Notes under the pieces: generated by a model
What the model saw: only the letters and a program-made list of their open reading frames with translations
The model's database searches: none
Told to the model about the DNA's origin: nothing
Assembly: GCF_030272615.1 (NCBI RefSeq)
Contig: NC_081415.1
Coordinates: forward strand, 262,866,925-262,930,924
Direction: 5' to 3'
Length of the DNA stretch: 64,000 nucleotides
Source: Cryptomeria japonica
Lineage: Eukaryota > Streptophyta > Pinopsida > Cupressales > Cupressaceae
Shown: positions 55,648-64,000 of the stretch, one piece after another
Numbering within the stretch: the stretch's first letter is position 1
How the letters are laid out: each line of letters opens with the position of its first letter
Made by a program: the position numbers and the translations under genes

Positions 55648-57270
55648 TGGTGCAGGAGCACCTAGGACTTAGGCTTAGAGATTTTTCTCACTTTGGCTTG
55701 TAGTGACCCTAGCCAATTAAGGTATTGAATAAGGAATCTAGGAGGGTCCAAGAGTGAGTGTGATGAGTGAAATGTAAGCCTATTTTGAGTTAGATCTTCC
55801 TAGGTTTGCATTTTGTACCTAAGCAGTGGTTTGAGTTGGTAGTTGACCTTCTTGATGGTCAAAAGTGTCAAAACTTGGTATAGGAAATAGGGAGGGTTAA
55901 ATTAGTCTTAGACATGTTTTAAAAGTCATGTGTGATGGCTTAGAATAGGCCTCATAGGTTGAGAAGGCCAAAAAGTGAAAAAGTGCAAAGTTGCAAAAAG
56001 TTGTCATGACAACTTTTGTCCTAGTTTGATTAGCGATGGAGTTAGGGATTGTCCAACACCATAAAAAGACTCCACATGTGGGAAGTGCTATAAGAAACCC
56101 CCTCTTGCATGGTTACCAAGTTTGGAGACTTGGTTTTGTAAGTTCAACAATCTGAAACTACTCATTTTCAGACTAGTTGGCAACATTTTGGTTTGTTTTG
56201 TTCATTTTTGTAAATGCAAATGGATTGAATCCATTAATCCAAAAATGGATTGAGCTTATTTAGTGTGTTATAGAGTTGTTAGTTCCATTTCAAGCTTTGT
56301 AGATAGTTTCCATTAGTGTTTTCTTGTTTTGGTTTGCACACAACCAATTTTGGCTTGTATATAGCAGTTTTATGTAAAATGGTTGCCCCATGAATTCCAC
56401 ATGTGCTACCATCATGCCCTATTAGGACATGAAGGGAAACCACTTGTATAGTGTACATATGCAGGGAAATGTGTTGGAGATGATTTTCAATATGACTGTC
56501 ACCTTGTTCTAGGCGAGTCCCCGAGCAAACCGGCTAGAGGAAACAAGGTGAAATTGAAGTGCAAAGTGCAGGGGTGAATGCCAAACCACCATCTAATCTT
56601 TTGGAGGGGTCCATGAAGTTAGTACAGAGTTTCCAATGCAAGGAGAATCCTTGACAAAATCATTTGATGCCCAAACACCAACTTGACCAATCATTGCCGG
56701 TTAGAAGGCCTAGAAACCCTTCAAAACCCTCATTTTGGGGTTAGGACATTGTACGGTGGAGTAAGGAGCCCAAACCACAAAAATCACTTGAGGTTAGATG
56801 AGTCATTGAAGAAAATACAAACTTTCTATGGGGTCTTTTGGACCATTTTCACTCAAGCCCTAGAAAATTGGATTTTGGAGGCCTAATAGGGCTAATTCCT
56901 TGTAGCCCTTTTCTAGGCAAAATACTGAAATCTATAAGAAAGCTAATGAATGCAAACCTCAAATGGACCCAAAAGGCATTCAAAACATGTTAGTAGCCAT
57001 CTCCACACCTCTGCATCTACTCACAACGATTGGAGGTCAATTTGACAAGTAGAAGCCAAGACAACCATAATGAGCACATGGAAAGCGTTGTGAATTGGTA
57101 GGGTTCCTAGCTAAAACACTTGAAGCAAACACCTTGGAATGGTTAAGAAGCAAGCCCTAGAAGTGATTGAGAAGGACTTGGAGGTCTAGAGTGCAACTAG
57201 GCCTGGAGAATTGGTGGAATTAAGCAAAACCAACTAGGTGAAGTGTTAGCAAACTAGGTGAACCCCATCA
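55648..57270 (+). repeat. 3' LTR of chromovirus F
   Basis: 1623 bp, starting TGGTGCAGGAGCACC. Differs from the 5' LTR by many scattered substitutions and small indels, so it is clearly older than element D. Confidence 0.9.
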
Positions 57271-57570
57271 ATGAGGTGCCCCTTGATAATCACACCCTTT
57301 CCAAGAGTGTGTAGATGTTCTTTGAGTGTGATACCTAGTATGTTGCCTAGACAAGACCTAGATTTTCATGTTGATCTAGTTCTAGGAGCAATGCCTATTT
57401 CACCAATGTCTTATAAGATGACCACTTATGAGCATTGTAAGCTGAAGTTGTAGCAAGAACTATTGGAAAATAGGCACATTCATCTTAGAATATTCTCTTG
57501 GGATGCACCTATCATCTTCATGAAGAAAAAATGATGGATCTTTTTGCTTTACATTAATTACTCACAGTTA
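57271..57570 (+). pseudogene. Decayed gypsy RT N-terminal fragment
   Basis: The frame from 57271 reads PSMLPRQDLDFHVDLVLGA, PISPMSYKMTTYEH, a QELLENRHI block (after a TAG) and AP(I)IFMKKK...YINYSQLNK. This is the classic approach to the first catalytic block of a Ty3/gypsy RT (xLPPxRxVDFxIDL, PYRMxPxE, GFIRPSxSPWGAP). It ends near 57570. The chromovirus target-site copy overlaps its left end, so element F may have inserted into it. Confidence 0.65.
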
Positions 57571-58264
57571 AATAAAGAATACTAGCATGCTTAAAACAAA
57601 AGTAAATACTCAACACCAATATTTGTTAGTGCTACAAATAATGGCTTCTAGAATAGCATTATTGCATAAGCATCCTGTATGATCATATTGCATAAGCATA
57701 ATGTATGATCATAAAGGAAGAATATATGATGAACACATGCTAGAGATTGACCAACAATACCTAAATAATTAAAATATATTTCTCCCATCTCATGTAATGT
57801 TATGTGGTATTGAAGATTCCTCATTGAAAGCCATTCCTTAATGTTTCATGACGTAACAACAACATTATTTAGGAAATTTTGTTCCCTTAGAATATTGACA
57901 ATATTCTTTTATATTATTTCAATAAAATCCATTATTTATACAATATTATTCCATGAAGTGTTGACAATATTTAACTTTTTTTGTAATACAAAACCTATTA
58001 ATTAAAAAAACTTTTAAAAAAACTTAAGTTAAACTACTACATTTGACGAGTCTTCAGCCTATTTTGAAATCATATCAAAATTAGGTAGACTGCTATGGTA
58101 TTCCGACCATCCCTATTAGTATAGTATATTGATGTTGAGCATAAACTTTAAAAATAGCACCTACTGCAATAATAAAATTAAAATTCCCTTCAAACATTAT
58201 TAAGCCTACAAAAAGTTGAGAAGAGCCCACTCCGAGCTCGAAGAGTTTTCAGAAGAGGAAAACG
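57571..58264. other. AT-rich interval upstream of DJ-1D-like gene
   Basis: AT-rich sequence with a duplicated GCATTATTGCATAAGCAT(C/A) phrase near 57660-57705. The last 100 bases or so would be the promoter and 5' untranslated region of the gene at 58265; no clear TATA box was identified. Confidence 0.5.
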
Positions 58265-58530
58265 ATGGATTCTGCAGCTCAGAAACACGTTCTTATGATT
58301 TGTGGAGACTACATGGAAGATTATGAGGTAGGATTCGATCAAGCCATTTAATCATATAACTGTCTTTTTGTTTCATAAAAAATAATTTAAAAAAAACTGA
58401 ACTATGTTCGCAGGTAATGGTACCATTTCAGACCCTTCAAGCCTATGGAATCAAGGTGGATGCTGTTTGCCCCGGGAAAAAAGCTGGCGATAAATGCCCC
58501 ACTGCTATACTTCAATCCTTTGGTCACCAG
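58265..58530 (+). CDS. DJ-1/PfpI family protein, first two exons (DJ-1D-like)
   Basis: Plant DJ-1D-type proteins are two-domain glyoxalase/deglycase-like enzymes. ATG at 58265 opens exon 1 (to 58327, 21 residues), with [11 protein letters not shown], then GAG/GTAGGA donor. Exon 2 runs 58414-58530 after a TTCGCAG acceptor: [31 protein letters not shown], then SFGHQ. The spliced frame stays open and matches the N-terminal start of plant DJ-1D homologs closely, including the catalytic-pocket Glu in YMEDYE. The exon 2 end has CAG/GCATGT, a GC donor. No later exon (TYxExRGHxF region) was found before 64000: the gene continues beyond a long intron or is truncated. Confidence 0.8.
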
Positions 58531-60412
58531 GCATGTTTTCTTAACTTATCTCTTTTTGACATTTCTTAAATATGATCACAGGCTAGAACAATGTTACAAT
58601 TTACTTTCCCCCCTCATATTTGACAATTTATAATACATAAATGATTAACGATCCTCAGGTTCCTTCAAATTCGTTGGAAACTAGGACAGGTGTGATTAGA
58701 ATTCCATATCTTATATTGTTCTATTTCCCTGTGTTTTAAGGATTTTTAAATTTTGTGATGTGACTTTCGTCGGATGCTAAAATCATAATAGGAAAGGAAA
58801 GGTCCTTTTAATATCAATAATGCTTGCCGCTTTGCACACCTAATTGTGCATAGACTAGATGGTAGCTTATGGAGTCTACTTACCCACCTGACTGTGTTTA
58901 GACTATGGAGTGCACATACCCTACCTCGTCAGCTTTCAAACTTTTGGCTCCCCTCATTCACTCAAGAAAGAAAGATAAGACGGAAAATGCATTTATAGTG
59001 CAATAGTATATCTTATTAGAGAAAGAGAAGAAGAGGAGGCTTTTTTTTTTGGGTAAGATTAAGTTAGCTGACTAGGGACCCCTTGGAAACCAATTTAGCA
59101 ACCTGTGAAGCTAGGGTAAAGTCCATTTGGAAACAGAGTTTGTACCTCGTGAATGATAGTCTTGGTAAATAAGGGGAGAAAAGGAAGGATCCTTTTAAGT
59201 TCCACAATAACTGATGTCCTATGCCCCTAACTGTCCTAAAGTTGCAGGTAGCTTATACCTTGTGGGATGACCCTGCATTTCTGATCTTGCTTAGATTATG
59301 GGGGCACATACCATAACACAGGCTGCAAATTTGTGCCTCCCCTACTCGAGAAAAAGCTCTTCACTGCCAGGCCCACTCATGTGTACCTCGGGTTGACTAA
59401 TGCAATGAAATGATTTGAATTACATCCATGAGACTTACCTCTTGAAAAGACCATGAAGGTTATGTCCGCCTCAGACAGCATCAATAAAATAAGAAGCAAA
59501 TCTTCTTCTAGTGTTTTTTATTAGAAACTCCCTTACATTCTTTATTAGATTGCCTCTTCAAATAAGTATTTATAACTTGGTAGAAGATAGAATCAAGGTT
59601 GCAGTTGCACGGACACTATCCCAAAAGAGTTAGAGGGAAAAATAGGGATTCTGATTATGGATCACAGGGTGTGATCCAAAATGTTGATGCAAAAAATTAC
59701 ACACAATCAAAACCAGAAACATCTACAATAGCTATTATGGATTGTGAAAAATTAATACATTAAAATAGGGATCCTGTTAAAGTATGCAAGCTATATGGGA
59801 CTGCTTTGCAAGCCATAGCCAAGGACTGATCTCAAAGGAAGGAATGCCCATCAGGGTTGCTGTAAGACTGCAGATCAGATCCAAGGGCTTCTGCCAAAGA
59901 TACAAGCCGGACAGGACTGCTGTCAAGGACATACATGAGGGCCAAGGGCTGTTGTCAGGAATTTCAAAGGAAGAGTAAAAATAAGATACGAAATCTGAAG
60001 GAATTGTGGTAGTTTGGGTGAATGTGGGTCTTTTCAAGGTCTAGCTCCTCAGTATCATCAAGTTTGGGGTAGATGAATGATTGAATTTTGAAGGTATTTG
60101 AAGAGAGGGAAGTAGTCGCCTTTCAATTTGCTATTGGTGTGGAGATGGCATGCATATGTCTTAAGAGAGCATAATAAACTGAGTAGAACAATATAGGTGG
60201 ATTGAGGATGATGCGCAAGGAAAATCACCAAAATGGAGGGAATAATCCAATAATTGGAAGATTTGTCACATGTAAGATAAACAAGTTTAATCATGGGAAT
60301 AAGAGTACACATTCCTTAGCAAAGATAAGGTGTAAGATAGGGTATTCTCCATTAGTATTTATTTTGGTTACTATGGAAATCAGTTAGTCCATACATATTT
60401 TCTTGTTTAATT
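58531..60412. other. Intron or downstream region of DJ-1D-like gene
   Basis: No further DJ-1 exon recognised. There are diverged duplicates of a TAGCTTAT...CTTAGA(T/C)TATGG..(G/T)GCACATACC block at 58862-58930 and 59250-59312, and GGACTGCT..CAAG phrases recurring at 59795-59950. No RNA gene. Confidence 0.5.
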
Positions 60413-60598
60413 TTGGCAAAGAAGCATTCTTTAACTCATACAAGAATTCAAGAAAATGCAGTACACCTTACCTTTGTTGATGCCTCTTCGAATTATCAGC
60501 AGAAACAGACCTCAGCTGCCTCTTCGAATAATCAGCAGAAACAAAGTCCAGCAGAGAGGTCTGCTTTTCCATTTGACAAGCCTTCCGACCAGAAGTAG
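60413..60598 (+). CDS. Hypothetical exon-like frame with ASSNNQQKQ repeats
   Basis: An open 61-codon frame ending in a Gln/Asn/Ser-rich part with two copies of ASSN(Y/N)QQKQ, then SPAERSAFPFDKPSDQK and TAG. A third copy with a similar tail (QQKQSPFAFD) follows at 60724-60795 after a 120-base interruption. There is an AG before AAGCATTC (60419) that could be a splice acceptor. I do not recognise the protein. Confidence 0.25.
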   Translation: MAKKHSLTHTRIQENAVHLTFVDASSNYQQKQTSAASSNNQQKQSPAERSAFPFDKPSDQK

Positions 60599-60599
60599 G

Positions 60600-60690
60600 T
60601 GGCGGTGGGATTCGAACCCCTGATGCTCCGCCTCTGATGCTGGTCATAAAGACCGAATCATTCCGCTTTATAGTAAGCGTGTGAATCTAG
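60600..60690 (-). repeat. tRNA-like or SINE-like block with B box
   Basis: The minus strand holds GGGGTTCGAATCCCACCGCCACC, a perfect RNA polymerase III B box (GGTTCGAATCC). The stem pairing around it is poor and no acceptor-stem partner or clear A box is found, so it is not a functional tRNA gene. Possibly a tRNA-derived SINE head inserted between the repeats at 60510 and 60724. Confidence 0.3.
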
Positions 60691-61010
60691 CCTTAAGCTC
60701 ATCTTCGTCTTGATGGCTGTTATACAGCTGCCTCTTCCAATAACCAGCAGAAACAGAGCCCTTTTGCATTTGATAACTATTTCGCTTAGAAGTTTAGTAT
60801 CTTTTGTATATGATATATGTCTACACAAATACAATAGAGAAAACTGCAATCTTCAACTGCATACTGGGCGTACCCAGCACACTCAATGACTCATTGAGCT
60901 GGTAGCAGCAAAAATCTTTGTTGGAAAAAATTGACAACTAAAAAATATAGGATTTTTCAAAAAATGAGGATTTTATCGAGAAAAATTTAGATTTTAAAAA
61001 AGATAAAAAA

Positions 61011-61860
61011 ATGACAACAAAAAAAGGAGTAGAAAATGTAGCCTTTTCATCAGTTCTCTCGGTGATGGACTTCCCATCCGGCTCTAAAATCTGGAACAAC
61101 ATCTTAAAATGCAAAAACGCCATTATGGATAACCTCCAATGGCAAATTGGTGATGGGAATAACACAAGATTTTGGGAGGATGTTTGGATTGGAGATAGCC
61201 CCTTAAATTTGAATCCTGGCCTAAGTGAATTTACAAACCTTCTGCAAGAGTCACTTTAGCCTTATTGTAAAAGACTACATCTCCCCTCAACAAATATGGA
61301 AAAGTATTGCTCTATGCTGCCTAAATCAACCATTCTTAACCCAAAAAGCTCTTTAGCTCCAGATTGAAATTGACAAAATCAGAATTCCACTATTCCCTAG
61401 AGCAGATAGTTTCATCTACAAGGACAACAAAGGTGATTTTTTGGTCAAATCTGCTTATATGGCACTGCTGAGGAATTAACTGCCCCATGGACCCTGGCAG
61501 AAGATTTGGAACCCCCACCTGATAACTATAATCAACTTATTTTGATGGACGACTTTACATGGTAAGATCTTTTCTCAGGACAATCTGGTCAAAAGAGGAT
61601 TTCAAATTCCTAATCGGTGTCCTCTTTGTAAAGAGGAGGAAGAATCCATTTTGCACCTTATGCTAAATTGTAAGTTTGCAATTGAAATGTGGACTAAAGT
61701 CCTTTAGAAGCTTGAAATTCCATGGGTTAGAAACGGTGAGCTTCAGCATTTAATTGATGAATGGAGAAGCCCTTCCTATAACCTAATAATTGATCAACTC
61801 TGGAAACAAATTCCCCACCATGTCTACTGGAGTCTGTGGAAGGAGAGGAACAACCGAATT
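61011..61860 (+). pseudogene. LINE RT C-terminal region and zf-RVT, broken
   Basis: KIWNNILKCKNAIMDNLQWQIG, then NNTRFWEDVWIGDSPL (61090-61205) is the block after the plant LINE RT thumb. Downstream, in other frames, CPLCKEEEESILHLMLNC and MWTKVL give the zf-RVT zinc region near 61618-61705, and HVYWSLWKERNNRIFRDS near 61818-61868 the following block. At least two frame changes separate these. Confidence 0.8.
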
Positions 61861-61999
61861 TTCAGAGACTCTGATAACTCTCTTGAGTCCGTCTTTATAC
61901 TTTGTGCAAATCAGTCCTTGAAAATCTTTCTGTCAGAACAGGAAAATGTCCACGTCATCCCCCAACTAAGTATGATGAGAGAGTGGGAAAAAATGGGGT

Positions 62000-62548
62000 T
62001 TGCCCAAAGATTTCACCATCTTTGACAACTCCAAAATAATGGCCAAAAATATTACTAAATGGTACCCCCCTAATCAAAATTGGTGCAATCTGAACTTTGA
62101 TGGGGTGGCGAAGCAGGAGAAGGCAGCTGGGGGAGGTCTGATTAGAGGTGCTGAAGGGCAACTGATTGCAGCTTTCTCAAGGAACCTTAATGGCCTCACT
62201 GACAATCAGGCAGAATGCATGGCATTCTACTGGGAGATCAAAATTGCCGTTTCTTTGAATATAAAATCCTTGGCCATTGAAGTTGATTCAAAGTTGGTCA
62301 TAGATGGTGCTGGTGGATTATCTAATGTGGGTTGGAAAATGGTTGATATCATAAATGACATCAACAAACTTCTTCTCGGTCTAGACAATTTCACTATCAC
62401 CCACATATTTAGAGAGGGGAATAGATGTACTGATTCTATGGCGGCTCTTGGCTTTCATCTGGAAGGTATTAGAGTTTGGAGGAAATGGGAGTCTCTTCTT
62501 GGCCGGATTCGAAAACTCCTCATAGAGGAGAGCAATATGCTAGATTGA
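62000..62548 (+). CDS. LINE RNase H domain (RVT_3), intact
   Basis: An unbroken 182-codon frame. LNFDGVAKQEKAAGGGLIRG carries the first Asp, QAECMAFYW the Glu, IEVDSKLVID the second Asp, and THIFREGNRCTDSMA the terminal His/Asp block, so all four RNase H catalytic positions are kept. This domain would remove RNA from the LINE RNA/DNA hybrid. Its start as annotated is only the first Met of the open part, since the polyprotein is broken upstream. Confidence 0.8.
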   Translation: MPKDFTIFDNSKIMAKNITKWYPPNQNWCNLNFDGVAKQEKAAGGGLIRGAEGQLIAAFSRNLNGLTDNQAECMAFYWEIKIAVSLNIKSLAIEVDSKLVIDGAGGLSNVGWKMVDIINDINKLLLGLDNFTITHIFREGNRCTDSMAALGFHLEGIRVWRKWESLLGRIRKLLIEESNMLD

Positions 62549-63367
62549 GGATCAGACTATAATATATAGATAGCAAAATCAGAAATCCAAAAATCAATGC
62601 ACATAAAGAACACCAGAATACCCTGGGAAAACCTCCCTCTTGTAGGTGAAAAACCCAACAATAATCTCAGATATTATTAGGCAAAATAAGTATAAATCTT
62701 TACAAGTCTGCTTCAACACTTGAAGCACTTGACCAGCAGAATATGCACAGTAGAGTGATAGATTCAAAACTAGGGCACAATAGTATTATGGACTTATCTG
62801 CAAAACACTTGAATGTTGATCAAGGAAGACAAACACCATTCGCTGATAATGAAGAAGATTCTCAGCCTCTGAATGGACTCGCTGTCTTGGAAGAAGTTCG
62901 CTGTCCCTAAGAGATAGTTCGCTGTCCTTAGGAGAGAATTCACTGTCCTAAGAAGATATTTGTTGACTGTAGATGCTATTTGCTGATCACTGCTGAATGA
63001 ATGTATTCTCTGATAGTTACTGAAGGAGACTGTTGTGTGGAATGAATGTATCATAAGCATGAATGATGCTTTGTATATATATGTGACATAGCCTCCCAAT
63101 TTACCTAGGTCGGCTTTATTGTTTTGGCGCCAAGAATAGGATCAGACCTATAGATTACAAGTTACATTCATATTGGTCTTGTCCAATACAATTACAAGTT
63201 ACATATAGGTGTTGCTTAATGACAAGTTACATATGACACCCAATTAGGGCCAGACTTACATAAAGTCAAATTGAATCAATAATAAGCCTAAGGCCGACAG
63301 GCCACTTAATTGCCAAGAGTACTAGGTCGGCCCCAGAAGGGATCCGACCTAGCTACAAACATCAACA
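62546..63367 (-). repeat. 3' LTR of minus-strand LTR element G
   Basis: The minus strand starts TGTTGATGTTTGTAGC at 63367, after a purine tract CTAAGAGGGAG, and appears to end near TGATCCTCA at 62546. It contains the CCCTGGGAAAACCTCC...GGTGAAAAACCC block common in plant copia LTRs, and a degenerate (A/G)TTCGCTGTC(C) repeat near 62878-62950. The rest of the element lies to the right of the window. Confidence 0.65.
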
Positions 63368-63378
63368 CTCCCTCTTAG
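63368..63378 (-). other. Polypurine tract, element G
   Basis: The minus strand reads CTAAGAGGGAG immediately before TGTTGATG of the LTR. It fixes the orientation and identifies this as a 3' LTR. Confidence 0.7.
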
Positions 63379-63439
63379 CTAGGGAGGAGACCTTCTCAAG
63401 ATCCGAGATACATGGCTACTCCCATGAAAGATGCAAATG

Positions 63440-64000
63440 AACACCACCACCATGGTTACTCCTATGAATGGAATTACAAACGAACACAACCACCATGGCT
63501 ACTCCCAGAGGGTGGGTCCATCATGGCTACTCCCATGAATGGAAACCAAATCACGTTCACCATAGCTACTCCCAGAGGGTGAACAAAAACAAGTGCTATG
63601 ACATCCACCATGCCTACTCACAGAGGGTGGAAGAGGGCTTTCACCTCAAACTTCTCCCAGAGAAGAGTGCATTACCACCATGCCTACTCACAGAGGGTGG
63701 AACAAGGGCTTTCACCGCAAACTTCTCTCGCAAAGAAGAATGCATTAACAAGGGATTGCACCTCAAACCTCTCCCTCACAGAGAAGAACTCATTAACAAG
63801 GGATTGCAACTCGAACTTCTCTCTCACAGAGAAGAACTCATTAACAAGGGCTTTCACCTCAAATCTCTCCATCACAGAGAAAAATGCATTAACCAAATCT
63901 TCATGATGACGTGGCTCCCTCTGAAGCTGAAAATGTCAGGCTCCCTCTGAAGCTGAAATGTCAGGCTCCCTTTGAAGCTGAAAAAAATGACATTTCCTCC
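63440..64000. repeat. Nested tandem repeats inside element G
   Basis: Three repeat types in order: CACCATGGCTACTCCCA(G/T)(A/G)(G)-type units (63400-63700), a 48-bp array anchored on CATTAACAAGGG at 63743, 63791, 63839 and 63887, and GGCTCCCTCTGAAGCTGAAAATGTCA units (about 26 bp) from 63910 to the edge. The plus strand is open across most of it (63468-63950) with a 16-residue periodicity, but it is antisense to the element. Confidence 0.85.

Larger units (their letters stand above)
49364..57270 (+). mobile_element. Complete Ty3/gypsy chromovirus element F
   Basis: Two LTRs of 1611 and 1623 bp (TGGT(A/G)CAGGAGCACC...ACCCCATCA), an initiator-Met-type primer site, gag with one zinc knuckle, protease, RT-RNase H, integrase and a terminal chromodomain-like segment, flanked by ATGAG repeats. 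The chromodomain and PR-RT-RH-INT order identify a chromovirus. Coding is broken by a handful of stops and three or so frame changes, fewer than in element B. Confidence 0.95.
61010..62548 (+). mobile_element. 5'-truncated L1-type LINE, second copy
   Basis: Only the region after the RT core is present: the RT-end block (61011-61259), zf-RVT (about 61575-61720) and RNase H (62000-62548). 5' truncation is normal for LINEs. The two LINEs in the window are from different families by sequence. Its right end touches an LTR at 62546, so the LTR element probably inserted there, or the LINE 3' end lies beyond it. Confidence 0.85.

Noticed and set aside
60600-60690. Functional tRNA gene
   Set aside because: The B box is perfect but the T stem and acceptor stem do not pair and no A box is clear.

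Overview
The window looks like a repeat-dominated stretch of a large plant nuclear genome. The evidence is plant-type LTR retrotransposons primed by initiator-Met tRNA (TGGTATCAGAGC), a Tat-type Ty3/gypsy element with an archaeal-type RNase H, plant L1 LINEs with DUF4283 and RVT_3 RNase H domains, and GT/AG introns. A gymnosperm such as a conifer fits the size, nesting and AT-rich filler, but this is inference and no diagnostic single-copy marker confirms it. There are no rRNA genes, CRISPR arrays or bacterial-type genes. The only recognisable host gene is the 5' end (two exons) of a DJ-1/PfpI-family gene resembling plant DJ-1D at 58265-58530.

Layout. 1-4541: minus-strand copia-like element whose 3' end lies off the window. 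Its LTR is at 3753-4541, with a gag remnant of coiled coil plus four zinc knuckles, and a large unknown ORF where pol would be expected. 4542-6260: remnant of a plus-strand LTR element that it interrupted. About 6190-13704: degraded minus-strand Tat-type gypsy element (integrase, aRNH, RT, G-patch-like, protease, gag, 5' LTR). 13890-14907: minus-strand chain of small exons, one duplicated. 14962-22985: low-coding element rich in tandem arrays, with a minus-strand LTR at 22152-22985. 22986-24880: AT-rich, nothing recognised. About 24985-30270: plus-strand L1 LINE, broken.

29617-41894 is a head-to-tail tandem duplication with a unit of about 6.18 kb. Each copy holds the LINE RNase H end, a gypsy-like LTR, a (CA)n tract, a cassette with inverted repeats and an uncharacterised multi-exon zinc-ribbon protein, (T)n(G)n and (GA)n tracts, and part of a Tat-like LTR. 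The duplication breakpoint lies inside the 5' LTR of a complete Ty1/copia element (41325-47911, target-site duplication AATTT), which itself sits in the Tat-like LTR that resumes at 47917. At 49364-57270 there is a complete chromovirus (LTRs of about 1.6 kb, target-site duplication ATGAG) next to an old gypsy RT fragment at 57271-57570. Then come the DJ-1D-like exons, a local repeat with a tRNA-like B box, a 5'-truncated LINE (61010-62548), and a minus-strand LTR (62546-63367) whose element runs off the window through tandem repeats.

The recognised pol genes supply, or once supplied, retrotransposition functions; nearly all are inactivated by stops and frameshifts. In the copia element most stops are CAG-to-TAG or CGA-to-TGA changes, as expected from deamination of methylated cytosine. 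The most unusual parts are the inverted-repeat cassette with the unknown protein, the unknown ORF in the first element, the GCGCTA word arrays, and the duplication whose breakpoint dates it after the copia insertion.
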